A stretch of DNA of 64,000 nucleotides from UBA6059 sp964351595 (GTDB taxonomy: Bacteria > Bacteroidota > Bacteroidia > Cytophagales > Cyclobacteriaceae), in assembly GCA_964351595.1 (NCBI GenBank), contig CAYGOT010000005.1:66195-130194 (forward strand), written 5' to 3'. This document shows positions 40,567 to 48,524 of this stretch, piece after piece. Below the pieces are notes generated by a model, which was given only the letters and a program-made list of their open reading frames with translations, searched no databases and had not been told where the DNA came from. The stretch's first letter is position 1; every line of letters begins with the position of its first letter. Position numbers and translations under genes: made by a program.

Positions 40567-41827
40567 TTTTTTCAACAGTTATGTTCAAGGAGGTGCAGCA
40601 AATGCTGCAATTAACTTATTCAAGCACCTAGATGGTATAGAAAAGACCTTTTTTTATAAGGAAAATATAAGTTCTAGATATAATGCCTTAACGGATAATG
40701 ATAGACGGTTCATACGAATCGACTCTCATAACAAAAACGACCTCACTTTATGGAAACGTATTATTAAAGCTATTAACGCAAGAAAGTACTATCGTAGACA
40801 TAGCAAAATTTTGAATAACAAACCTGCAGGTTTTGAACAGTTTAGTGTCCCAAATCAATTTGCTTCGACACCCATTTCTTTTTTCAGCAATGATCCCGGC
40901 ATCATTCATTTGCATTGGATTGCCGAATGGATAGACTATTCGTCCTTTTTTATGAGTCTAGATGAAAAGACCCCAGTGGTTTGGACACTTCATGATATGA
41001 ACGCATTCACTGCAGGTTGTCATTTTGCATCAGGTTGTAATCAATACGAAACCGGATGTCGAATTTGTCCTCAATTGGCCGAAGATAGGTCTGTATCGGC
41101 CATCTTCAGACACAAGGAAGATGTGCTTAGTCGGTTGACGAATCTTAATATAGTCACGCCTTCCTTTTGGCTCTCGCGATTAGCCAAAAATTCAAAAATT
41201 CTTGAACACGCAAAACATCATGTGATACCCAATGGTGTGGATACTGATTGTTTCTTTCCTATGGATTGTGTGCACGAAAAGTTTAATAACGACTCACTTA
41301 AAGTATTATATGTTTCTGCTGACTTGAACAACCCTCGTAAAGGGTTTGAATATTTTAAGGTAATCACATCATGCTTTGTTGATTCGGATGAAACCATATT
41401 TTATGCGGTTGGTGATCATATATTACCCACAAATAACATTATTCAATTGGGTCGGATTGACTCAAGACAGGAACTCGCATTTATTTATTCTTCAGCAGAT
41501 GTGCTGATTTTCACATCAATTGAGGACAACTTACCAAATGTTATTCTAGAAGCTTTGGCATGTGGTACACCAGTTATAGGTTTCGATATAAGTGATCTGA
41601 AGCGTCTTAATGAAAAAAAATATCCCGTTTATCATTTTCCAATTGGAGATATATCAGGTATCGTAGAACAAATTAAGAAGTATAAACTTAACAGAATCAA
41701 TGGAAGGGACTGGCTTGAACATTTTCGAGGTGAATACAGCCTACGAAATCAAGCAGAGCGTTACTTAGAATTATATAGAAAATTAGTGAGTTCTTACCAA
41801 GAAACACCTAGTTTAGGTATCAAGTAA
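40556..41827 (+). CDS. Family 4 glycosyltransferase, paralogue of the gene at 33618
   Basis: The 423-residue GT-B enzyme begins KISFFNSYVQGGAANAAINL. It shares with the 33618 product VVWTLHDMNAFTAGCHFAS, the following cysteine-rich segment ending in CPQLAED, and SIEDNLPNVILEALACGTPV (E-x7-E). The two genes lie about 6 kb apart in the same block and probably act on different linkages of the same glycan. Length and motifs are complete. It begins 11 bases before the end of the GT2 gene. Confidence 0.9.
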   Translation: MKISFFNSYVQGGAANAAINLFKHLDGIEKTFFYKENISSRYNALTDNDRRFIRIDSHNKNDLTLWKRIIKAINARKYYRRHSKILNNKPAGFEQFSVPNQFASTPISFFSNDPGIIHLHWIAEWIDYSSFFMSLDEKTPVVWTLHDMNAFTAGCHFASGCNQYETGCRICPQLAEDRSVSAIFRHKEDVLSRLTNLNIVTPSFWLSRLAKNSKILEHAKHHVIPNGVDTDCFFPMDCVHEKFNNDSLKVLYVSADLNNPRKGFEYFKVITSCFVDSDETIFYAVGDHILPTNNIIQLGRIDSRQELAFIYSSADVLIFTSIEDNLPNVILEALACGTPVIGFDISDLKRLNEKKYPVYHFPIGDISGIVEQIKKYKLNRINGRDWLEHFRGEYSLRNQAERYLELYRKLVSSYQETPSLGIK

Positions 41828-43615
41828 ATGATTATTCTTATTCTTTTACCGATAAGTGTAATCGCACTGCTGTTTTGGGCGTTCTTTAAGAGGATGTCTT
41901 TACGAGAATCAATTGTTTTTTCAATTTTCATCTATTTAACTTTTGTTTATTTTGCAACAGAGATTCTCAGCCTTCTCGAAAGTGTTAGCTTCAATTCACT
42001 TATCTGGGTATATGTAATAGTTCTGACACTCCTCACGGTAGTCAATTTTAAAGTGTTTAAGTTTCCGATAAAGCCAATCGGCGACTTAGTAGAGAAAACG
42101 AAAGGATATAACCTCTTAATTCTATTTTCGATCGCTCTTGCATTAGTCACATTGATTATCGGTCTTTATTTTCCAATTGAGAATTATGATTCTCTTTCAT
42201 ATCATATGCCTAGAGTGATGCATTGGGCTCAAAATAAAAATGTTGAACATTATGCCACAGCGGATTTAAGGCAAATTTCGTTGGCTCCTCTTGCTGAGTA
42301 TGCTGTACTTCATTTTTATGTTTTGACAGAGGTAGATTTTTTCTCTAATCTGGTACAGTGGTTGGCCTTCATTGGTTGTATTGTAGCAGTTTCTTTAGTC
42401 CTTAAAAGGCTTGGGTTTGACAAATTCACTCAATGTCTTGGTGTATTTGTAACCGCTACAATTCCCATGGCAATATTACAATCATCTACAACACAGAATG
42501 ACCTTGTTCTTACTTTTTTCATTCTGTTCGTTATCCTTACAATAAAAAGCAGATTAGAAATTAATAATGAGTTGATACTTGTATCCGTTAGTGCGGCTAT
42601 GGCGATTCTTACAAAGGGTACTGCCTTTATTTATTTGTTACCTCTGGCTGTCTTTTATGTCTATAGGCTTGTAGAAAATTATTTGCGATTAGATAAGCTT
42701 AGGTTATTGATTGCGTCAATAATCTTCATATTGTGCATTGCCCCTTATACTCTAAGAAATTATTTGACTTTTGGAAATCCTTTAGGCGATGTTACGTCTC
42801 AAGTGAGCAATTCAAATATCAGCTTCTATAATACTATGGCTAACCTAATACGTAATGCCAGTCTTCAGGTAATCCCACCATTACCTAACTCCAATACGTT
42901 AGTTCATAAGTCTGTGGATTTCGTATTTAGACTATTGCATTGGGATGTAACAGATCCTACAAACACTTTCAACGAATTGTATTCACTACCAGCACCTTTT
43001 CATTTCCATGAGGATACCGTTCCAGGTTTTTTTCATTTCATGCTGATCCTTGTTTGCCTAATTGACTGGCGCTTTTGGAAATCAACTATTAGTGTTAGAC
43101 CATTGATGATCTATAGTATATTTTCTTTTTTTTTATTTGCATTGCTTTTGAAGTTTCAAATTTGGGGTAGTCGACTTTTACTTCCCTGGTTTATTATTTC
43201 AAGTCCCTTGTGTGCAGTCATGCTTGTTAGGATGGGAGATTGGAGATATATAGTCGTTTTAGCTATGATTGGCATGTCTCTATGTTGTATAGTTCTTAAT
43301 GCAAATCGACCGCTTGTCAAGGTTTCCACTAACTCCAAATACCGCGAATTAAATGCTAATAATATTGAGTTTGAAAATAATTTTGAATTATTACATAAAA
43401 GTTCAAGTTGTGATGACTATGTCAATATTAGTACCACTACTGATAACGCACCCGTTGTTGGTTTCATCAGTTTGCACAACTCCAGTGAGTATTTAGTTTG
43501 GAAATATCTACAATCGAATTTTGATATGTTTGAACTTTATCATGTGTGCGTTGGGAATATTAGCGCAAAAAGAACAGAACAAGTTATTCCTGACATTATC
43601 ATCCGAGCGAAATGA
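41828..43615 (+). CDS. Multi-spanning GT39-like glycosyltransferase
   Basis: The 595-residue membrane protein has about 11-12 helices. After a first pair of helices it carries the acidic motif of the dolichyl/undecaprenyl-phosphate-sugar-dependent transferases (LYFPIENYDSLSYHMPRVMH), with conserved basic and acidic positions on the outer face. The C-terminal about 90 residues are a soluble periplasmic domain with two cysteines. It would use a lipid-linked monosaccharide donor made by the DPM1-like GT2 encoded next, adding a side-chain sugar on the periplasmic side. Acceptor is unknown. Confidence 0.8.
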   Translation: MIILILLPISVIALLFWAFFKRMSLRESIVFSIFIYLTFVYFATEILSLLESVSFNSLIWVYVIVLTLLTVVNFKVFKFPIKPIGDLVEKTKGYNLLILFSIALALVTLIIGLYFPIENYDSLSYHMPRVMHWAQNKNVEHYATADLRQISLAPLAEYAVLHFYVLTEVDFFSNLVQWLAFIGCIVAVSLVLKRLGFDKFTQCLGVFVTATIPMAILQSSTTQNDLVLTFFILFVILTIKSRLEINNELILVSVSAAMAILTKGTAFIYLLPLAVFYVYRLVENYLRLDKLRLLIASIIFILCIAPYTLRNYLTFGNPLGDVTSQVSNSNISFYNTMANLIRNASLQVIPPLPNSNTLVHKSVDFVFRLLHWDVTDPTNTFNELYSLPAPFHFHEDTVPGFFHFMLILVCLIDWRFWKSTISVRPLMIYSIFSFFLFALLLKFQIWGSRLLLPWFIISSPLCAVMLVRMGDWRYIVVLAMIGMSLCCIVLNANRPLVKVSTNSKYRELNANNIEFENNFELLHKSSSCDDYVNISTTTDNAPVVGFISLHNSSEYLVWKYLQSNFDMFELYHVCVGNISAKRTEQVIPDIIIRAK

Positions 43616-44325
43616 ATAAACTAAGTATCATAATACCATGCTTCAATGAAGAGAACTCAATTGAGTTAATTCTTGAGAGAATTAAAGGTGTTGAGCTTAA
43701 TTATAACATTGAAAAGCAGCTTATAATTATTGACGATTGTTCTACGGATAAGACAGTAAGGATTATCGAAGGTATTATTGATCGCAATAAAGAGTTGGAT
43801 ATTCTTTTTTTAAAGCAGGACGTTAATAGAGGTAAGGGAGCCGCAATAAAAAAAGGAATATCAAAGGCAAATGGTGATTTAATTATCATACAAGACGCTG
43901 ATTTGGAGTATGATCCTGATGAGTATAATCTTCTTATTGAACCAATTGTTCAACACCGTGCTGATGTAGTATATGGAGCTAGATTTAACAATGGTAATCC
44001 TCACAGGATCCTTTTCTTTTGGCATACCATAGGAAATAAGTTTTTAACGTTTCTTTCGAATGCCCTTAGTAACCTTAACCTATCTGACATGGAAACATGT
44101 TACAAAATGTTTAGAAGAGATGTTTTGGAGCATATACAGTTAGAAGAAAATCGATTTGGTTTTGAGCCAGAGATAACTGCCAAGGTTTCCAAGCTGAAGG
44201 GTATTAGAATTTATGAAGTTGGCATTTCTTATTATGGCAGGTCTTATGAGGAAGGAAAGAAAATATCTTGGCAAGATGGTTTTAGGGCAATTTATTGTGT
44301 TATTAAATACAATATATTTCGATAA
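43612..44325 (+). CDS. DPM1/polyprenyl-phosphate glycosyltransferase-like GT2
   Basis: The 237-residue enzyme has LSIIIPCFNEENSIELILER, LIIIDDCSTDKTVRIIEG, DLIIIQDADLEYDPDEYNLL and RFGFEPEITAKVSKLKGIRI, the pattern of dolichol/undecaprenyl-phosphate mannose- or glucose-type synthases without C-terminal membrane helices. Its ATG overlaps the GT39-like gene's stop by 4 bases (ATGA), and this pair probably makes and uses the same lipid-linked sugar. This is a typical pairing for lipid-linked side-group transfer. Confidence 0.9.
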   Translation: MNKLSIIIPCFNEENSIELILERIKGVELNYNIEKQLIIIDDCSTDKTVRIIEGIIDRNKELDILFLKQDVNRGKGAAIKKGISKANGDLIIIQDADLEYDPDEYNLLIEPIVQHRADVVYGARFNNGNPHRILFFWHTIGNKFLTFLSNALSNLNLSDMETCYKMFRRDVLEHIQLEENRFGFEPEITAKVSKLKGIRIYEVGISYYGRSYEEGKKISWQDGFRAIYCVIKYNIFR

Positions 44326-45050
44326 TGATAAGCGATAAAGGAGATAACGTCGGATTAGATACATTAGAGGCAGTTTCAGCCGCTCCTAAATTTAACAAGT
44401 GGATGTTCAGCCAAATACAGCCATTTCTTAAAGGGCCTGTTTTGGAAATTGGAAGTGGCATTGGCAATATGTCGAGATTGTTAATTGAATCTTTTCCAGA
44501 CAGTTTCTTGTCAGATTTTGACAAAGGTTACTGGAGGCATTTAAAAGAACAGTTCGGAGAACAAGAGCATGTGAGAGAGGTCATACATATGGATCTTGTC
44601 GATAAAGATTTTGACAGAAAGTTTGGAAAGTATTTTGGTACAATGAGCTCAGTCTTTGCGCTCAATGTGGTAGAGCACATTGAAGATCACAAATTAGCCG
44701 TTGAAAATGCAAAGAAATTAATAGTTAGTGGTGGAAACATAATAATTCTAGTTCCGGCCTTTCAAGTACTTTTTAACAAGTTTGACGTTGGTCTCGGACA
44801 TTATCGAAGGTACACTAAATCGTCCTTGTCTGCACTTATGACATCAAATAACATTAGCGTAATTGAATCCAGATATTTTAATTTATTAGGTGTATTTGGA
44901 TGGTTCTTAGATGGCAGACTATTAAAGAAAAAATCAGTATCCAACAATAGAATGAAGATTTACGATTCGATTCTACCTATCGCTAAGTTTCTTGATATGA
45001 TCATGTCAAGGTTTATTGGATTGTCTGTGATCGTAGTTGGAAGAGTGTAA
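44325..45050 (+). CDS. Class I SAM methyltransferase
   Basis: The 241-residue protein carries PVLEIGSGIGNMSRLLIE (motif I), SSVFALNVVEHIEDHKLAVE and GGNIIILVPAFQVLFNKFD (post-motifs), as in methyltransferases of glycan loci. The ATG overlaps the preceding TAA by one base. It is the fourth methyltransferase in the block, a strikingly high number for one locus. The substrate, sugar or lipid-linked glycan, cannot be read from sequence. Confidence 0.88.
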   Translation: MISDKGDNVGLDTLEAVSAAPKFNKWMFSQIQPFLKGPVLEIGSGIGNMSRLLIESFPDSFLSDFDKGYWRHLKEQFGEQEHVREVIHMDLVDKDFDRKFGKYFGTMSSVFALNVVEHIEDHKLAVENAKKLIVSGGNIIILVPAFQVLFNKFDVGLGHYRRYTKSSLSALMTSNNISVIESRYFNLLGVFGWFLDGRLLKKKSVSNNRMKIYDSILPIAKFLDMIMSRFIGLSVIVVGRV

Positions 45051-45051
45051 C

Positions 45052-45801
45052 GTGTTTGGTCAATCACTTTCTATAATCATACCCAACTTGAATCAAGGTT
45101 CATTTTTAGGAGATTGTATTGAATCTACCTTGAGTAATGTTGTTCCGATTCAAAGGATACTTATCGACGGATTGAGTACAGACAACTCACTAGATATAAT
45201 CCATCAAAACCGACAATTTCTAGATTATTATGTTAGTGAAACAGATGAAGGACAGGCTGATGCTATTATTAAAGGTTTTGATTCTGCCAATGGAAATATT
45301 CATTGCTGGTTAAATTCAGATGACATGTTATGTCCTAGTAATTTGCATTATGCAATTAATCCTTTCAACGATTCTGGGGTGCAATGGATAACTGGAAATT
45401 GTGAATTTATTGATGGCAATGGAAACACATTGAGCGTAATGAATCCTGAAATTCCATCAACATTTCATGAGTGGATTAATTTGCTAGTAAGAGGTAAGAG
45501 CTATCCTATTTTTCAGCCCTCTACCTTCTGGAGAAAAGAAGTTTGGGAGGAATGTGGTCCGTTGGATAAGAGCCTAGATTACTCATTTGATCATGATTTT
45601 TTTTTACAGATTTATCAAAAATACGGGCCCCCAACATATGTTAATAATACATTGAGTAGGTTTAGAATACATGATCAAAGTAAGACCAATAATTTTTCAA
45701 AGCGTTTTGAAGCTGAGAATCGAAGGATAGGCCTGCGTAATTTATCTGGGTTTCCCATTAAGGATCAGCTCAGATTGAGAGTAATTAGTATGCTTAAATG
45801 A
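45052..45801 (+). CDS. Family 2 glycosyltransferase
   Basis: A GTG at 45052, one base after the upstream stop, gives 249 residues beginning FGQSLSIIIPNLNQGSFLGD. Motifs are LIDGLSTDNSLDIIHQNRQF, YYVSETDEGQADAIIKGFDS, HCWLNSDDMLCPSNL and YSFDHDFFLQIYQKYGPP. It is related to the GT2 genes at 35587 and 39634 (E-x-D-x-GQ pattern). A TTG at 45037 inside the methyltransferase gene is the alternative start. Substrates are unknown. Confidence 0.85.
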   Translation: MFGQSLSIIIPNLNQGSFLGDCIESTLSNVVPIQRILIDGLSTDNSLDIIHQNRQFLDYYVSETDEGQADAIIKGFDSANGNIHCWLNSDDMLCPSNLHYAINPFNDSGVQWITGNCEFIDGNGNTLSVMNPEIPSTFHEWINLLVRGKSYPIFQPSTFWRKEVWEECGPLDKSLDYSFDHDFFLQIYQKYGPPTYVNNTLSRFRIHDQSKTNNFSKRFEAENRRIGLRNLSGFPIKDQLRLRVISMLK

Positions 45802-47582
45802 ATAATTTGAGTGGTATATATGTTGGGCATTATATCATTATAATCCTACTATGTTGTAATAGTTGCCACCCTGAAAGGTCTATTTTGGCCGAGGGTGGGA
45901 ACACCGATTATGTCCTGTTGAGCCATATAGATCATTCTTATTTTGATGATAAGGCAAGCAATTTTTTTCAAAGTCAATTTGAGCAGATTTCAGGTGCGCA
46001 TTTAAATAGAGTTGACTCATTGAATAAGGAGAGTAAGAGAATAATCATTTGCCCTCGCTCGAGGATTCCTATAGGTTCTAAATTGACTTTGCTAGACAGT
46101 CTGGAAGCAGATGAATTCATGATACTACATGATAGCAAAGGTCTTGCCATTGTTGGAGGCTCTGAAATGGCTACTTTGAATGGAGTAATCCACTTTTTAT
46201 CAGAATTTTTAGGTTGTCGTTGGTACGCAGCTGATGAGATATTCGTTCCGCGACAAAGTCTAATAGCTTTGCCTTATTTCGAATATCGGTATACTCCCAT
46301 ATTTGAATACCGCGACCTGCACTATCCGAGTACCTTCGATTCTATCTGGTCGGTGATGAATTTTTTAACTCCACATCACAGAATAAACTATACCAAAGAG
46401 GGACCCAAAGTGTTGTTTTATCCATACACGCATTCATTTTACAAACTTGTTCCTCCAAGAGATCATTTTGATTCACATCCAGAATATTACTCTCTTGTCG
46501 CTGGCAAAAGAACATGGCAAAATGGTCAACTCTGCCTTTCCAATCCTGATGTACGTGAACTGGCAAGTAGAAATATTGTGAGCTGGTTAGACAGTGACCT
46601 CAAAGTTGAACATGTGGCGATTGATCAAATGGATCATGGGCGATGGTGTGAGTGCTCAAATTGTCGAGCCTTAGTTAATCGAAAGGGTGGACTAAGCGGT
46701 TATGTGATTGATTTTGTGGATGACGTGTCCGAGCGAGTAATAAAGAAATATCCTGATACTCGCTTTACAACACTTGCTTATCTTGACACTGAGGAAGCAC
46801 CGTTAATTAATTTTACAACTAATACCACTATTAGATTAAGTAGGTGGGGATATTGCAATGCACACGCATTAGATGAATGTTATCATCATCAGTCATTCGT
46901 CAATAAACCTAGCGTTGACTTCAGGGAAAAACTGTACAAATGGAAGAATATCACTGATCGATTGTATATATGGGATTATCACGTAGACTTTTCCAACTAC
47001 CTGATGCCCTATCCTAATTTCAGATCATTGGGAGGTAACATTGGCTACTATAGAAATCAAGGAGTAGCTGGTGTCTTTGCACAAGGTTCCGGTAAGGACT
47101 ATTCTCAGTTTTCATCAATGAATGCATGGGTTTTATCACGTCTATTGTGGAATCCTGCCCTGGATGCATATACCTTGAGGGATGAATTTTGCCAGGCTTA
47201 TTATAAGGAGGCTTCCCATTATATATTAGATTATTTAGAGTTATTAGATGATTTGATAGATTCATCCGATGCTTATCTTATTCCCTATAGTGGAATGTCA
47301 GCCCTTAGTGCTGGTTTCCTGATTGAGGGTGAGTCATTATTAGAAGATGCTTTGAAAGAAGTGAAAAACGATAGTGTCATTACCGCCAGGGTTGAAAAGG
47401 AGTTATTATGTCACCAGTTTGCTCAACTTGAAAAAAGCAAGGAAGGCCTTAAATTTAGCATGGTGAGCAAAAAAGAAAAGGACAAGGTAAGAGCTCATCT
47501 CTCCGATTTGGTCAATCGCCACCGATTAAGGCGATATCGTGAAGTCGATGGTGAAATTAAGCACTACCTAAATGCGAGCTAA
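45798..47582 (+). CDS. DUF4838 domain protein, putative glycan-active lipoprotein
   Basis: The 594-residue protein has an N-terminal hydrophobic segment and a cysteine cluster (IIIILLCCNSC) compatible with lipidation. An alpha-glucuronidase-like N-terminal domain follows, with GGSEMATLNGVIHFLSEFLG and GCRWYAADEIFVPRQSL. The DUF4838 region (PHHRINYTKEGPKVLFYPYT; HSFYKLVPP; VEHVAIDQMDHGRWCECSNC) is next. DUF4838 proteins resemble glycoside hydrolases of the alpha-glucuronidase type. A hydrolase in a biosynthetic block may trim or release polymer. It overlaps its neighbour by 4 bases (ATGA), so it belongs to the block. Confidence 0.8.
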   Translation: MNNLSGIYVGHYIIIILLCCNSCHPERSILAEGGNTDYVLLSHIDHSYFDDKASNFFQSQFEQISGAHLNRVDSLNKESKRIIICPRSRIPIGSKLTLLDSLEADEFMILHDSKGLAIVGGSEMATLNGVIHFLSEFLGCRWYAADEIFVPRQSLIALPYFEYRYTPIFEYRDLHYPSTFDSIWSVMNFLTPHHRINYTKEGPKVLFYPYTHSFYKLVPPRDHFDSHPEYYSLVAGKRTWQNGQLCLSNPDVRELASRNIVSWLDSDLKVEHVAIDQMDHGRWCECSNCRALVNRKGGLSGYVIDFVDDVSERVIKKYPDTRFTTLAYLDTEEAPLINFTTNTTIRLSRWGYCNAHALDECYHHQSFVNKPSVDFREKLYKWKNITDRLYIWDYHVDFSNYLMPYPNFRSLGGNIGYYRNQGVAGVFAQGSGKDYSQFSSMNAWVLSRLLWNPALDAYTLRDEFCQAYYKEASHYILDYLELLDDLIDSSDAYLIPYSGMSALSAGFLIEGESLLEDALKEVKNDSVITARVEKELLCHQFAQLEKSKEGLKFSMVSKKEKDKVRAHLSDLVNRHRLRRYREVDGEIKHYLNAS

Positions 47583-47603
47583 ATACAACGCAAAAAGTGT
47601 TCA

Positions 47604-48524
47604 GTGGGAACCATAAGCATCATAATTCCGACTAGAAACAGAATAGAGCTATTAAAAGCTACACTTGAGAATATTCTGTCTCAAACTCAAGTACCGGATG
47701 AGATTATCATTGTAGATGATCATTCTGGTGATGGAACCGTCGAATATTTGAAAAGCCTTAAACTACGAAATGTGAAGGTTTTTTGTAATGAGGGTAAAGG
47801 ACCGGGTGCAGCACGCAATACAGGCCTTAAATTAGCACATGGTAATTATATCAAGTTCTTTGACTCTGATGATATAATGTCTCTCAACAGCATCGAGGCT
47901 CAATTAAGTACATTAGAAGAATCAGGTGAGGATATGGTTTATTCACCATACGTTCACGCATCGTATCACAATAATGAATGGATACAAAAGGATGTAGTGC
48001 TTCAGTACTCACCGATCCCCAAAAAAATGACTTTGAGGGATTGCATGGCCTATGGGTTTTTCGCAGTGATCCCTGCTATGATGTTTAGGCGCAGTTTTCT
48101 AGATAAAGTAGGCGCATGGAGGGAAGATATACTTGCATACGAAGATTGGGATTATTTTTGGCGACTATCTAAGTTTATATCCACACCAGTGCACACCAAC
48201 GAATGCCTAATGATTTATCGAATACACGGCAGTCAAACCACTGATAAACATAGCAGTGATACTAAAAGAGATCAAGAAAAGCTAGTTGTGCTTCAAGATA
48301 TATTATTAGATGGTATTGACGCTATTCCAAAACGGGTTTTGATTGAATGTGAATTGCAAAAGACAAAGTATTTGGTCAATGGCGAGCATGCAATTCCTTT
48401 CAAGTTCAAGGCAGGGCTTGTATGGAAGAGATTTCGAAATAAAATTGAAAGGTTAAGAACAAAAACGAATTGGGAGCGAATGCACGGTCCTTCCAAAGCA
48501 GCCAAGATATCAGATTGGTTCTAA
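47604..48524 (+). CDS. Family 2 glycosyltransferase, last gene of the AT-rich block
   Basis: A GTG start gives 306 residues with ISIIIPTRNRIELLKATLEN, EIIIVDDHSGDGTVEYLKS, GPGAARNTGLKLAHGNYIKF, FDSDDIMSLNS and AYEDWDYFWRLSKFISTPVH. It is an ordinary cytoplasmic GT2. The base composition changes from AT-rich to GC-richer near its 3' end and the start of the next gene. The 3' end overlaps the following TTG start by 10 bases. Confidence 0.88.
   Translation: MGTISIIIPTRNRIELLKATLENILSQTQVPDEIIIVDDHSGDGTVEYLKSLKLRNVKVFCNEGKGPGAARNTGLKLAHGNYIKFFDSDDIMSLNSIEAQLSTLEESGEDMVYSPYVHASYHNNEWIQKDVVLQYSPIPKKMTLRDCMAYGFFAVIPAMMFRRSFLDKVGAWREDILAYEDWDYFWRLSKFISTPVHTNECLMIYRIHGSQTTDKHSSDTKRDQEKLVVLQDILLDGIDAIPKRVLIECELQKTKYLVNGEHAIPFKFKAGLVWKRFRNKIERLRTKTNWERMHGPSKAAKISDWF

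Larger units (their letters stand above)
29005..48520. other. AT-rich glycan-assembly block, probable exchanged cassette
   Basis: From just inside wzt to the 3' end of the GT2 gene at 47604-48524 the sequence is visibly AT-richer than both sides. It encodes almost only glycosyltransferases, methyltransferases and an acetyltransferase, mostly overlapping head to tail. The flanking core genes have higher GC. The junction inside wzt falls at a conserved motif. Boundaries are estimated by eye; a windowed GC plot would fix them. Confidence 0.7.
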
